A stretch of 64,000 nt of DNA from Niabella soli DSM 19437 (lineage in GTDB: Bacteria; Bacteroidota; Bacteroidia; Chitinophagales; Chitinophagaceae), in contig NZ_CP007035.1 of the NCBI RefSeq assembly GCF_000243115.2, positions 4,526,001 to 4,590,000 on the forward strand, written 5' to 3'. The notes under the pieces were generated by a model. That model was given only the letters and a program-made list of their open reading frames with translations. It ran no database searches and was not told the origin of the DNA. Made by a program: the position numbers and the translations under genes. The stretch's first letter is position 1. Every line of letters begins with the position of its first letter. Below, one piece after another: positions 17,086 to 26,850 of the stretch.

Positions 17086-18582
17086 ATGAAAATCAAATCG
17101 TTCCTGGCCAAGCCCTTTGCATCGATGGTGTCCAAAAATATAAAAAAAGGGATGTTGACGGCTGTGGAAGACCAGGAAGCTATTTTAAAGTCGCTGATCA
17201 AAACGGCAAAGACCACCCAGTTTGGCAAAGAGCACAAGTTTACCGAAATAAATGATTATAAAGATTTTGCACAGGCCGTACCCGTGCGGAGTTATGAAGG
17301 ATTGAGGCAGTATATAGAAGAAATAAAGGCCGGCCGGCATAATGTTTTGTGGCGCGGACAGCCCATTTATTTTGCAAAAACATCGGGCACGGTAAGCGGT
17401 ACCAAGTATATTCCCATAACAAAAGATTCTATCAGTAATCATATCAATGGGGCCCGCAACGCCTTATTATGTTATATGGCAGAAACGGGAAATTCCGTAT
17501 TTGCAGACGGGAAACTGATCTTTTTAAGCGGTTCACCCGTGCTGGAGCGAGTGGGCGGCATCCCCACCGGACGCCTTAGCGGTATTGTGAATCACCATAT
17601 TCCCCGCTACCTGCGCCGGAACCAGTTACCTGAATATGAGACCAACTGTATTGAAGATTGGGAAACCAAGCTGAATAAAATAGTAGATGAAACCATTAAT
17701 CAGCGCATGACCCTCATCAGCGGCATACCCCCATGGATGCAGATGTATTTTGATGAATTGATCAAACGGTCCGGGAAACCGGTAGGGGAGCTCTTCCCTG
17801 ATTTTTCGGTGATGGTATATGGCGGCGTTAATTTTGAACCGTATAAGCCCAAATTATTCGAAAGTATCGGCAGGAAAGTAGATGGCATCGAAACCTTTCC
17901 CGCCTCTGAAGGTTTTTTTGCGTTCCAGGATACGCAAACAGAACCAGGTTTATTGCTGAATACCGACAGCGGTATTTTCTTCGAATTCATCCCGCAAGAG
18001 GAGATCGGCAAGGAACAGCCTAAAAGATTGTCATTGGGAGAAGTGGAAACCGGCGTTAACTATGCGCTCATCATCAACAGCAATGCGGGCCTTTGGGGGT
18101 ATGATATAGGGGATATGGTCAAGTTTGTTTCTACCAACCCCTACCGGCTGGTGGTTACAGGAAGGACCAAGCATTTTATATCCGCCTTTGGCGAACATGT
18201 AATAGGGGAAGAGGTAGAATACAGCCTGCTGAAGGCAGCTACGGCGGCAAATATTCATATTACGGAATTTACGGTTGCGCCTTTTATCAGTACCGATAAA
18301 GGAAAATCGTATCATGAATGGTTTATCGAGTTTGAGAACGAACCCGAAAACCTGCAGCGCTTTTCCGAACAGATCGACCAGTTTCTGCGTGAAAAAAATT
18401 CTTATTATGATGATCTTATTGCGGGAAACATTTTACAAAAATTGATTATAACCCCCGTAAAGAAAAACGGGTTTATTGATTATATGCGCTCTATTGGCAA
18501 GCTGGGCGGACAAAATAAAGTGCCCCGGCTGAGCAACGACCGCAAAATAGCAGACGGATTAACCCAATGGGCAAAAAATTAG
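17086..18582 (+). CDS. GH3 auxin-responsive promoter family protein (acyl-adenylate/amide synthetase fold)
   Basis: A 498-residue member of the GH3 family. Plant GH3 enzymes adenylate a carboxylic acid and conjugate it to an amino acid; bacterial members are widespread in Bacteroidota but their substrates are not established. Seen: YFAKTSGTVSGTKYIPIT near residue 101 (the P-loop-like ATP motif of the superfamily), MVYGGVNFEPYK near 244, FPASEGFFAFQD near 268 and YDIGDMVKFVST near 338 with the ATP-contacting aspartate, then VTGRTKHFISAFGEHV. Length is normal. A perfect -7 box TATATTTG lies at 17035-17042. The gene is divergent from rplU and 52 bp upstream of dxr. Confidence 0.85.
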   Translation: MKIKSFLAKPFASMVSKNIKKGMLTAVEDQEAILKSLIKTAKTTQFGKEHKFTEINDYKDFAQAVPVRSYEGLRQYIEEIKAGRHNVLWRGQPIYFAKTSGTVSGTKYIPITKDSISNHINGARNALLCYMAETGNSVFADGKLIFLSGSPVLERVGGIPTGRLSGIVNHHIPRYLRRNQLPEYETNCIEDWETKLNKIVDETINQRMTLISGIPPWMQMYFDELIKRSGKPVGELFPDFSVMVYGGVNFEPYKPKLFESIGRKVDGIETFPASEGFFAFQDTQTEPGLLLNTDSGIFFEFIPQEEIGKEQPKRLSLGEVETGVNYALIINSNAGLWGYDIGDMVKFVSTNPYRLVVTGRTKHFISAFGEHVIGEEVEYSLLKAATAANIHITEFTVAPFISTDKGKSYHEWFIEFENEPENLQRFSEQIDQFLREKNSYYDDLIAGNILQKLIITPVKKNGFIDYMRSIGKLGGQNKVPRLSNDRKIADGLTQWAKN

Positions 18583-18634
18583 GTTTTTTATTCTTAAAAC
18601 GGCGCTTAACTTAGCCGCTTTGTAAAAAACAGTA

Positions 18635-19804
18635 ATGGAAGAACAACGGATAAAGAAAAGAATAGCCATTTTTGGCTCAACAGGTTCTATTGGCCGGCAG
18701 GCTTTGGAGGTCATTCAAAGTCACCCGGATCTTTTTACGGCGGAAGTGCTCACCGCTTTTTCAAATGATGCACTGTTGATTGAACAGGCGCTTGCCGTTA
18801 ATCCGAATATTGTTGTAATTGGCGATCCGGCTAAATATGGTGCAGTGAAAGATGCCCTGGCCGAAACCGATATTAAAGTTTTTGCAGGCGATGAAGCGCT
18901 GGAAGAAGTGGCTGCCATGGACGTGTACGACCTGATGTTGGCCGCCATCGTTGGTTTTGCGGGATTTAAACCTACCATCAAGGCCATTGAAAATGGTAAA
19001 GCCATCGGCCTGGCCAATAAGGAAACATTAGTGGTAGCCGGGGATATCGTTATGAATATGGCCGTGGAAAACCGCGTGCCCATTATACCGGTGGATTCGG
19101 AACATTCCGCTATTTTTCAATGCCTCATCGGGGAAGTGCGCAATAAGATTGAAAAAGTATACCTCACCGCTTCCGGCGGACCGTTTATAGGACGTAAACC
19201 CAATTACCTGGTGAATGTGAAACGGGAGCACGCGTTGCAGCACCCCAATTGGGAGATGGGGGCCAAGATCTCTATCGATTCGGCAACTTTGATGAACAAA
19301 GGGCTGGAGATGATCGAGGCGAAATGGTTGTTTAACCTGGAACCGGATCAGATCGATGTGCTGATCCATCCCCAAAGCGCCATCCACAGCATGGTGCAGT
19401 TTGAGGACGGAAGTGTTAAGGCGCAGATCGGGCTGCCGGACATGCGGCTGCCGATCCAGTATGCCATGGGTTTTCCCTACCGTATAAAAAACGACCATCC
19501 GCGGTTCGATTTTAAGCGCATGAACAACCTCAGTTTTGAAGAGCCCGATACAAAAACCTTCCGGAACCTCGCCCTGGCTATTGAAGCGTTAGAGAAGGGA
19601 GGCAACCTGCCTTGTGTGATGAATGCCGCTAACGAAATAGCCGTATATGCATTTCTCAGAAACCGGATCGGTTTCCTGGAAATGACCGATGTTATTGAAA
19701 AAGTAATGAGCCAGGTGGCCTTCATTCAGAAACCTTCCCTTGCCGATTATTTCGACAGCGATGCCGAAGCCAGGACCCTGGCAGCAGACATTATCAAATT
19801 ATAA
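18635..19804 (+). CDS. dxr: 1-deoxy-D-xylulose-5-phosphate reductoisomerase
   Basis: A 389-residue enzyme that converts DXP to 2-C-methyl-D-erythritol 4-phosphate with NADPH, the committed step of the MEP isoprenoid pathway. The NADPH-binding GSTGSIG is at residues 14-20, with LANKETLVVAG near 128. The metal and substrate region reads VDSEHSAIFQ near 152 and SIDSATLMNKGLEMIEA near 212. The signature IHPQSAIHSMVQF follows. Length is typical. It makes precursors that the UbiA and toroid enzymes elsewhere in the window would consume, though the genes are not linked. Confidence 0.97.
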   Translation: MEEQRIKKRIAIFGSTGSIGRQALEVIQSHPDLFTAEVLTAFSNDALLIEQALAVNPNIVVIGDPAKYGAVKDALAETDIKVFAGDEALEEVAAMDVYDLMLAAIVGFAGFKPTIKAIENGKAIGLANKETLVVAGDIVMNMAVENRVPIIPVDSEHSAIFQCLIGEVRNKIEKVYLTASGGPFIGRKPNYLVNVKREHALQHPNWEMGAKISIDSATLMNKGLEMIEAKWLFNLEPDQIDVLIHPQSAIHSMVQFEDGSVKAQIGLPDMRLPIQYAMGFPYRIKNDHPRFDFKRMNNLSFEEPDTKTFRNLALAIEALEKGGNLPCVMNAANEIAVYAFLRNRIGFLEMTDVIEKVMSQVAFIQKPSLADYFDSDAEARTLAADIIKL

Positions 19805-19882
19805 CGGGGCGCTATTGACTATTCACCATTGCCTATTCACTGTTATCTTTGCGAACATTAAAAATTCTTATATTAAAAATAC

Positions 19883-21238
19883 ATGGTCTTATTAGCATTT
19901 AACTGGTCAGCGTTTGGAGCCAATGTGGGTCAGTTTATTTTGTCATTTTCCATCCTGATTGCTTTACACGAATTTGGACATTTTATCACGGCCAAGTGGT
20001 TCGGATGCCGGGTTGAAAAATTTTATCTGTTCTTTAATCCCTGGTTCTCTCTTTGGAAAAAGAAGATCGGGGAAACAGAATATGGGGTTGGCTGGGTACC
20101 ACTGGGCGGCTATGTGAAGATCAGTGGTATGATCGACGAAAGCATGGACAAGGAAGCCATGAAACAACCGGCCCAGCCCTGGGAGTTCCGCTCCAAACCC
20201 GCCTGGCAGCGGCTGATCATTATGCTGGCAGGTGTCATTATCAATTTCGTGCTGGCATTGATCATTTTTTCCATGATCCTTTTTAAATGGGGCGAAGAGA
20301 AATTGCCGGTTGCCAATATGAAATATGGTATTACCGCCGATTCGATGGCCCTGAAAGTGGGGCTAAAAGACGGGGATCTGATCACGAAAGTGAACGATAA
20401 AGAGCTGAAATATTTTGACGATCTGCCCAAAGCATTGCTGCTGAATGAAAAGAATACGCTTACGGTAAACAGGAACGGGAAGGATACGCTTATTAGCTTT
20501 CCTCCGGGATTTTTGAGCGAGCTCACAAAGAATCAATTGAAGAATTTTGTTTCGGTACGGTTCCCGAATGTGGTGGACAGTGTAGATGCGTCCAAGGCTA
20601 AATTTACGTCGGGCAAATTAATAAACGGCGATAAGATCGTGGGTATTGATGGTAAGCCCGTGGAGTATTTTAGCGATTTTGCAAAAGAACTGCGGAACTA
20701 CAAAGGCAAAACGGTAACCCTCGCGGTGATCCGGAATAATACCGATTCAATCAAGGTAGGTGCCGCTATTGATGATGCGGGCAAGCTGGGCTATTATCCA
20801 AAACCCGGGATCGACTTTATTTCATTTGAGACAAGGAAATACGGCTTCCTGGAATCGATCCCCGCAGGGATACGTTACGGGGTCAATCGTCTGGTAGAGT
20901 ATGTTGAGAACCTTAAATTATTATTTACTTCCAAAGAACACAAAGTAAGTGATAACTTGGGCAGCGTCATCAGCATTGGCAAAACCTTTGGCGGTACCTG
21001 GGATTGGGAGCGCTTCTGGACGATGACGGGCCTGTTTTCCATTATCCTTGCCTTTATGAACGTGTTGCCCATACCCGCATTGGATGGGGGCCACGCGTTG
21101 TTTACCCTTTATGAAATGATCACCGGCCGCAAACCCGGCGATAAGTTTATGGAATACGCCCAAATGGTTGGGATGATATTACTGTTAGGGTTGATGGCCT
21201 ATGCCCTCGGGCTGGATATATTCCGGTTGTTTAGGTAG
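19883..21238 (+). CDS. rseP: RIP site-2 protease RseP family
   Basis: A 451-residue intramembrane zinc metalloprotease that cuts anti-sigma factors or signal-peptide remnants within the inner membrane. The zinc motif HEFGH is at residues 29-33 in the first membrane helix. Two PDZ regions follow, and the third ligand is in NVLPIPALDGGH near residue 395, in the penultimate helix. A -7 box TATCTTTG lies at 19844-19851, 31 bp before the ATG. It follows dxr, as in many genomes. In this genus it could process the FecR-type anti-sigma factors such as the one in this window; that link is inference. Confidence 0.95.
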   Translation: MVLLAFNWSAFGANVGQFILSFSILIALHEFGHFITAKWFGCRVEKFYLFFNPWFSLWKKKIGETEYGVGWVPLGGYVKISGMIDESMDKEAMKQPAQPWEFRSKPAWQRLIIMLAGVIINFVLALIIFSMILFKWGEEKLPVANMKYGITADSMALKVGLKDGDLITKVNDKELKYFDDLPKALLLNEKNTLTVNRNGKDTLISFPPGFLSELTKNQLKNFVSVRFPNVVDSVDASKAKFTSGKLINGDKIVGIDGKPVEYFSDFAKELRNYKGKTVTLAVIRNNTDSIKVGAAIDDAGKLGYYPKPGIDFISFETRKYGFLESIPAGIRYGVNRLVEYVENLKLLFTSKEHKVSDNLGSVISIGKTFGGTWDWERFWTMTGLFSIILAFMNVLPIPALDGGHALFTLYEMITGRKPGDKFMEYAQMVGMILLLGLMAYALGLDIFRLFR

Positions 21239-21431
21239 CAGCACCGATTTTGGCCGGTAAGGCGTGGAAGCGGTAAGGCTGAGGCAATTAAAAGCCCTGG
21301 TCTTCCCGCTTTTCCGTCTTCCCGGCTGAATAATTGCTCGGCGGCTTTCAGTTAGGTTCGTCCAAAAACTGACAATATGACCAACCCTCATGCTGTGGTA
21401 TTGCATTTGATACCCATCACAAAAATAAATT

Positions 21432-23318
21432 ATGATTCAAGAAAAAGGTTCCATCTCCATACATACGGAGAATATATTCCCTATAATTAAAAAATTCCTC
21501 TATTCCGACCACGAAATCTTTCTTCGTGAGCTGGTTTCCAACGCAGTAGATGCTATTCAAAAAGCAAAACGCCTGGCTTCCCTGGGGCAATTCAACGGCG
21601 AAATAGGAGCGCCGCTGGTGCAGGTAAAAGTGGATAAAGAAGCCAAAACCATCACCGTTTCTGACAACGGTATAGGGATGACGGCTGACGAAATAAAAAA
21701 ATACATCAACCAGATCGCTTTCTCCGGTGCTGAAGAATTTATGGAGAAATTTAAAGAAGCCAAAGACGCTTCTGAGATCATCGGTCGTTTTGGATTGGGC
21801 TTTTACTCGGCTTTTATGGTGGCCGATAGGGTCGAAATTCAGACCCTGAGTTACCAGCCCGGCGCCGAGCCTGCCCAATGGACCTGCGACGGAAGCACCG
21901 AATTCGAGATCAGTGCGGGCAGCCGTACTACCCGCGGCACGGACGTGATCCTTTATGTGAATGAGGAGAACAAAGAATTCCTGGAAGAGGGTCGTATCGA
22001 AAGCATCCTGAAAAAATATGCAAAATTTCTTCCGGTGCCGGTTCAGTTCGGAACAAAAACCGAAAGCGAACCGGATGGGGAAGATGCCGAAGGGAAACCG
22101 AAATACAAAGAAGTGGAGGTGCCTAATATCATTAATACCGGCGTGCCTATCTGGACCATCGCGCCCAGCGAACTGAAAAAGGAAGACTACCTTAATTTTT
22201 ACCGCGAACTGTATCCCTTTAGCGAAGACCCGTTGTTCTGGATCCATCTGAATGTAGACTATCCTTTTCATTTAACAGGGGTATTGTATTTCCCGAAAAT
22301 CAAGAATGATATTGAGCTGCAGCGCAACAAGATCCAGCTATACAGCCGTCAGGTGTTTATTACCGATGAGGTGAAGGATATTGTTCCCGAATTTTTGATG
22401 CTGTTGCACGGGGTCATCGATTCACCGGATATTCCGCTGAACGTATCGCGTTCCTTCCTGCAGTCAGACAGTAATGTAAAAAAGATCAATACTTATATTA
22501 CCCGTAAGGTAGCCGATAAATTGGCAGAATTATTTAAAAGCGATCGTAAAAGTTATGAAGAAAAATGGGGCGATATCGGCATATTTGTGAAATATGGCTC
22601 CATCAGCGATCCGAAGTTCTGGGAACGGGCCAAAGATTTTGTGCTCCTTGAAAATACCAAAAAAGAGTATTTTACTTTAAGTGAATACAGCGAAAAAGTA
22701 GCGCCCACACAAACCGATAAAGATGGAAACGTAGTGTACTTGTACACCCCGAATCCCGAGCGCCAGGATGGATATATCCAGGCGGCCAATAAAAAAGGAT
22801 ACGATGTATTGTTGATGAACAGCCCGCTGGATAATCATTTCATCAGTCACCTGGAACGCGATCTGGAAAAAACGCAGATCAAGCGCGTGGATGCCGATGT
22901 GTTGGAAAAGCTGATTGATAAAGGGGAGGAAGTGGCCAGCAATTTATCGGAAGAGCAGACAAAAGAAATAAAGGATATTTACGAAAAAGCGATCACCCAA
23001 CCCGGCATGGAGGTGTCTGTAGAGAATCTTTCGCCGGAGGCGATGCCGGTAACGGTAACTATGGATGAGTTTATGCGCCGGATGAAAGATATGGCGGCGC
23101 TGGGCGGCGGTATGAGCTTTTATGGCTCGATGCCCGACCGGTATAAAGTAGCGGTAAATGCGAATCATCCATTGGCAACAAAGATCCTTTCGGAAACGAA
23201 TGACGATACCCGTAAGGCGTTGGCGCAACAGGCATTTGATCTGGCGCTTTTGGCACAGGGAATGCTGACGGGTGCGGCATTGACTTCTTTTGTGGAAAGA
23301 AGCATGAAGATGATATAA
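21432..23318 (+). CDS. htpG: Molecular chaperone HtpG (Hsp90)
   Basis: A 628-residue bacterial Hsp90, an ATP-driven homodimeric chaperone in the cytoplasm. The N-terminal ATPase has FLRELVSNAVDAIQKAK, the DNGIGMT loop and GRFGLGFYSAFMV. The middle domain has LYSRQVFITDEVKDIVPEFL and LNVSRSFLQSD, and the C-terminal dimerisation region follows. Length agrees with the family. The 193-bp upstream gap holds only CTTCCCG-type spacer words; no heat-shock element was recognised. Confidence 0.97.
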   Translation: MIQEKGSISIHTENIFPIIKKFLYSDHEIFLRELVSNAVDAIQKAKRLASLGQFNGEIGAPLVQVKVDKEAKTITVSDNGIGMTADEIKKYINQIAFSGAEEFMEKFKEAKDASEIIGRFGLGFYSAFMVADRVEIQTLSYQPGAEPAQWTCDGSTEFEISAGSRTTRGTDVILYVNEENKEFLEEGRIESILKKYAKFLPVPVQFGTKTESEPDGEDAEGKPKYKEVEVPNIINTGVPIWTIAPSELKKEDYLNFYRELYPFSEDPLFWIHLNVDYPFHLTGVLYFPKIKNDIELQRNKIQLYSRQVFITDEVKDIVPEFLMLLHGVIDSPDIPLNVSRSFLQSDSNVKKINTYITRKVADKLAELFKSDRKSYEEKWGDIGIFVKYGSISDPKFWERAKDFVLLENTKKEYFTLSEYSEKVAPTQTDKDGNVVYLYTPNPERQDGYIQAANKKGYDVLLMNSPLDNHFISHLERDLEKTQIKRVDADVLEKLIDKGEEVASNLSEEQTKEIKDIYEKAITQPGMEVSVENLSPEAMPVTVTMDEFMRRMKDMAALGGGMSFYGSMPDRYKVAVNANHPLATKILSETNDDTRKALAQQAFDLALLAQGMLTGAALTSFVERSMKMI

Positions 23319-23327
23319 AAACAAATT

Positions 23328-23389
23328 AATAGCCGGGAAGTCGGAAATGCGGGAAGTTGATTTACCGCGGCACCGTCTTCCCAGCTATT
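23328..23389. terminator. Bidirectional terminator-like inverted repeat between htpG and a metallophosphoesterase gene
   Basis: AATAGCCGGGAAG (23328-23340) and CTTCCCAGCTATT (23377-23389) are inverted copies with one mismatch, separated by 36 bp that contain a further GGGAAG. The two flanking genes converge on it. It is followed by a T-run on the plus strand. Its CGGGAAG words also occur in the gap before htpG. Confidence 0.55.
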
Positions 23390-23391
23390 TG

Positions 23392-24603
23392 CTATTTTTT
23401 AGTAACCGTATAAGCGCCCACTTCTTTGCCCGAATCATCCAGCATTACTACTTTAATTTCTTTTTTGGTAGCGGTTACCTGGGTCAGCGTCCGGTTGCCG
23501 TCCTGCGGGCCTCCGCCGATAATAATAGGGTAATGGTTTGCATTTTTATCCGGCTGGTGGATCTTATACCGGTGCGTATGGCCGCTTAAGACCAGGTCCA
23601 CTTTTCCCTTGTTCATTAATGGCTCAAACAGTTTCGTGCAATGGGTAGCGCCATGCCACTCGCCCGAATACCGGGGCGGTATATGCATTAAAACAATCCG
23701 GAACGGAGCCGCTTTGAATTCCCTGCTGTTGATCTCCTGTTCCAGCCACCGGGCTTGTTCCTCACGATAAGCATCAAAATCTACTATCCCTGCATAAACG
23801 GGATGGGTATCTTCCTTGTCTTCACCGGTATCCAGGATCACAAAACGCACCGGCCCCTGGGTAAAGGCCGTGTAGCCCACATGCTGAAAATAATCCGCCA
23901 TTTGCCGGCAAAATTTCCCCCGGGTTTCATGGTTGCCGCGCACATAAACAAAGGGTATATTTTTGGCAAAGCTATCCACACAGGGCTGCAGCATATGGTC
24001 GATAATTTGCTGCTCATCTGTATGGTAGTTAAAAACATCGCCGTTAAAGAATACAAAATCCCGTTCCTTCCCTTTATCCAGGTTCATCAGGAGCGGTATG
24101 GACTGGGGCCGGTCGTGTATATCATTGATCATTACGAACGACACTTCTTTTTTTGAGGGATCTGTATTTACAAACTGTTCCACCGTACCGCTCAGTTCGG
24201 GACCATAAGTTAATTTGTAGGGCTGAAAATCACTGATCTCTTTTGACTGGATTTTATAGTAATAAGTAGCACCGGGCTTTAAGCCGCTGAGTGTAACGCA
24301 ATTGATACGTCCGGCGGGCTTTAACCCTAATTCGCTTTTTCCAAAGGCTTTTAAATCCAAGTTGTCTTTATCAGTTCCATAAGTTACCCAACTGGCGGCA
24401 TTCTTATTGGTGAGCCACAAAATAGCAATCGTGTTGCCAAAGGTAGTTTGCAGGTAAGGACCGGCAATAATTTTAAAGGGTTCCTCTGCAACTGTCTTTG
24501 GCGCTGCTGCAATAGCTCCGGGATGCATCAGCGTTAAGCCGCCAATGGTCAATCCATTTTTTAAAAAGGAGCGTCTGTTGTTTTTAGAAATATTTTGTTT
24601 CAT
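23392..24603 (-). CDS. Secreted metallophosphoesterase with purple-acid-phosphatase-like N-terminal domain
   Basis: A 403-residue calcineurin-like phosphoesterase. The N-terminus NNRRSFLKNGLTIGGLTLMH is a twin-arginine-like signal, implying export in folded, metal-loaded form. A fibronectin-III-like domain follows (about 45-150). Metal-site motifs are all present: NDIHD near 172, FFNGDVFN near 202, YVRGNHETRG near 237, MHIPP near 321 and SGHTHRYKIH near 353. It is a paralogue of the next gene upstream and the third of three predicted phosphoesterases trailing the SusCD genes. The substrate is unknown; a phosphomonoester or diester made available by the outer-membrane system is a reasonable inference. 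Confidence 0.88.
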   Translation of the reverse strand: MKQNISKNNRRSFLKNGLTIGGLTLMHPGAIAAAPKTVAEEPFKIIAGPYLQTTFGNTIAILWLTNKNAASWVTYGTDKDNLDLKAFGKSELGLKPAGRINCVTLSGLKPGATYYYKIQSKEISDFQPYKLTYGPELSGTVEQFVNTDPSKKEVSFVMINDIHDRPQSIPLLMNLDKGKERDFVFFNGDVFNYHTDEQQIIDHMLQPCVDSFAKNIPFVYVRGNHETRGKFCRQMADYFQHVGYTAFTQGPVRFVILDTGEDKEDTHPVYAGIVDFDAYREEQARWLEQEINSREFKAAPFRIVLMHIPPRYSGEWHGATHCTKLFEPLMNKGKVDLVLSGHTHRYKIHQPDKNANHYPIIIGGGPQDGNRTLTQVTATKKEIKVVMLDDSGKEVGAYTVTKK

Positions 24604-24698
24604 AATAAGTTTTTAAATAAACCACATAATTACATAGCTTTTGTATAGCTCAGGGGGAAAGCAACACAAATATTTTTATTAAAATAGGTACACATAAG

Positions 24699-24753
24699 TG
24701 GTTTGTGAAGACACAAACCATTGCCCTGCCCCGGTCAGTGTCTTCACTGACCG
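24699..24753. repeat. Pair of perfect hairpins with complementary loops
   Basis: Hairpin 1 at 24699-24720 has a 9-bp stem TGGTTTGTG/CACAAACCA and loop AAGA. Hairpin 2 at 24732-24753 has a 9-bp stem CGGTCAGTG/CACTGACCG and loop TCTT. The core GTGAAGACAC of the first is the reverse complement of GTGTCTTCAC in the second, so the two can also pair with each other. They lie between two paralogous phosphoesterase genes. There is no T-run, so this is not a standard terminator. Confidence 0.7.
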
Positions 24754-24773
24754 AGAAGAGAGCCGGTTCATTA

Positions 24774-25952
24774 TTAGTGTATACTTAATTCATCCACCAG
24801 CTTGCCAGCCGGGTCAAAAATACGGAACCGGGCTTCTTTATCCGATATGCTCGCTTTAATAATATCATTGTTGGAATTAACAATGATGGGGAATTTTGCG
24901 AAAGATTTATCGATCCGGTGCCGGTGCTCATGTGCGCTCAGCATGACCTGGATACCCGCTTCATTCAATAGCGGCATAAATTTCTTCGTGATCTCCTGAT
25001 TGCCATGCCATCCGTTTGCGGGAGGAATATGACAGATAGCGATCTTGTATTTCGCTTTTTTAAAAGCCTCCGTCTTTACAATTTCGCTCAACCACTTTGC
25101 CTGCTGCGTTCTGTAATAGTCCATATCGGTAATACCGCTGTATTCAATATCAGTGTCGGGTTTGTCTTCCCCGCCATCCAACACAATAAAGCAGGCATCT
25201 CCTTTGGTGAACATATAGTACAGGTGCCCGTTGGGGCTGGGAAAATAATTGGGGAACTGCGCGGCAAAGGGACCCCGCGTTTCATGATTTCCCCGGGCAT
25301 AATACATGGGTGTTTCACTGGCAAATAAAAGGGTAGCGGTGTCCATAAAACCACGAAACAGTTGTTCCTCGCTCATAGAGCTATTGATCATATCACCATT
25401 AAAAACAATAAAGTCTGTTTTTGAAAAATTCACCTGTTTCAGCAATTGTGTCAGCAGATTATTCCGTTCATGAATATCATTCACCACCGCAAATTCAAAA
25501 GGCCCCGGCCTTCCGTTCGTAACAAATGTCAACGGCTTCTTTTGATACACACTGGTAGCGGCTACTTCGCCATATTGCACGATCACCCATTCATGCTTCA
25601 ACACTTCCTGACTATACACACGATAACGATACTTTGTGTTAGGCATTAGTCCTTTCAGCTCCACACTATGAACGGTACCAGTGTTCTTTAATCCATTGGA
25701 TGCGCTGAAAAATTTTGGCCGCTCTTTCTGGTAAAAATTACTGCCGTCATCCGGCGCCAGCTCCACCCAGGCGGTTGCCTTTTTGTTGGTTGTCCATACG
25801 ATAGACACACTGGAATCGGTCATTGCCTGCAGGTAAGGGCCATGCGATATCCTGATTTTTTCCTGCGCATTGCTTTGCAGGCTACTTGTAAAAACCAAAC
25901 AGAGCAGCCACCCAACCGGCAAAAAGTACTTTCCTGATTTTTTAATTTTCAT
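24774..25952 (-). CDS. Secreted metallophosphoesterase (paralogue of the 23392 gene)
   Basis: A 392-residue calcineurin-like phosphoesterase with a standard Sec signal (MKIKKSGKYFLPVGWLLCLV to SNAQ) rather than a twin-arginine one. It has the same layout as its neighbour: fibronectin-like domain with GPYLQAMTDSSVSIVWTTNKKATAWVEL-type repeats near the start, then NDIHERN, VFNGDMINS, YARGNHETRG and CHIPP. The last motif reads SAHEHRHRID where the family norm and its paralogue have GHxH; the histidines are kept and only the glycine differs. It starts 29 bp after the endonuclease-like gene ends, so the two are probably one transcript. Confidence 0.87.
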   Translation of the reverse strand: MKIKKSGKYFLPVGWLLCLVFTSSLQSNAQEKIRISHGPYLQAMTDSSVSIVWTTNKKATAWVELAPDDGSNFYQKERPKFFSASNGLKNTGTVHSVELKGLMPNTKYRYRVYSQEVLKHEWVIVQYGEVAATSVYQKKPLTFVTNGRPGPFEFAVVNDIHERNNLLTQLLKQVNFSKTDFIVFNGDMINSSMSEEQLFRGFMDTATLLFASETPMYYARGNHETRGPFAAQFPNYFPSPNGHLYYMFTKGDACFIVLDGGEDKPDTDIEYSGITDMDYYRTQQAKWLSEIVKTEAFKKAKYKIAICHIPPANGWHGNQEITKKFMPLLNEAGIQVMLSAHEHRHRIDKSFAKFPIIVNSNNDIIKASISDKEARFRIFDPAGKLVDELSIH

Positions 25953-25981
25953 ATGTATCTGTTGTTACCGTTCCCGTTAAA

Positions 25982-26788
25982 TCATTTACCTGCCAGCTCC
26001 AGGGTCACCAGTACCGGCTTATGATCCGATGCATCTTCATTATCGATCACCTCTACTTGTTTCACTTTCCAGGTAGTTCCTTGGTTCAGGAAAACATAAT
26101 CCAGCCGAACCCTGGGTTTGGTATATGGGAAAGTGAGTTGCGGATTACCAAACCGTACCGCTGCATCATCCATTCGTTCGGTGATCGCACCGTAGGCCTT
26201 TGTGTCCGGTGTAATATTAAAATCGCCGGCTATGGCTACGGGCATATTTGTCTCCAATAATATGTCAGTAATGGCTTTTGCCTGCACCAGCCGGTTTGCC
26301 TCAAATTCATGACAGAGATGCGTTCCGGCGAATACCATTTTTTTCCCATTGGCAAACCGGTGCTCTATGGTGATGAGCGCCCTGCCTTCTCCACCCGCAG
26401 GCGTAGGTAAGTGGTGCACAACCGGCCGGGCTGCGTCCCTCGACAATAAGCCTTCACCATACCCGCCATCACTGTAGTCCATGGCCTTGCCAAAATAGCC
26501 GTGCATGCCCGTTAATTTTGCCAGTTCTGCAACCAGGTCCTTTTTCACGCCGTTATTAAAGGTTGCGGTCCTTTTGGTCATGCTGTCCACCTCCTGCATG
26601 GCCACAAAGTCTGGCTTATAGCGATTGATCACCGCCGCAATTTTTTTCAGGTTACTTTTCCCGTTGGCATAATTTTCCTCTCCATGATAAATATTATACG
26701 TAAGGATCTTTATGGTTTGGGCATTGGCCCAATTATTTGCTACACAAGCCATCAGCAGCAGGGCGGCGATTATACTGTTCTTTTTCAT
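25982..26788 (-). CDS. Secreted endonuclease/exonuclease/phosphatase family protein
   Basis: A 268-residue DNase I-like fold enzyme with a signal peptide (MKKNSIIAALLLMACVANNWANA). Active-site segments are ILTYNIYHGE near residue 29, FVAMQEVDSMTKR near 61 (metal-binding Glu), GDFNITPD near 189 and the terminal SDHKPVLVTLEL. The superfamily includes nucleases, sphingomyelinases and inositol-phosphate phosphatases, all acting on phosphoesters, and sequence alone does not separate these. First of three phosphoesterase genes downstream of susD, after a terminator. Confidence 0.87.
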   Translation of the reverse strand: MKKNSIIAALLLMACVANNWANAQTIKILTYNIYHGEENYANGKSNLKKIAAVINRYKPDFVAMQEVDSMTKRTATFNNGVKKDLVAELAKLTGMHGYFGKAMDYSDGGYGEGLLSRDAARPVVHHLPTPAGGEGRALITIEHRFANGKKMVFAGTHLCHEFEANRLVQAKAITDILLETNMPVAIAGDFNITPDTKAYGAITERMDDAAVRFGNPQLTFPYTKPRVRLDYVFLNQGTTWKVKQVEVIDNEDASDHKPVLVTLELAGK

Positions 26789-26850
26789 TGCGATTGGGTT
26801 TCGTTCATTTAATAGTAGTGCTTATTAACGCAACTGTTACACAGCACTAA

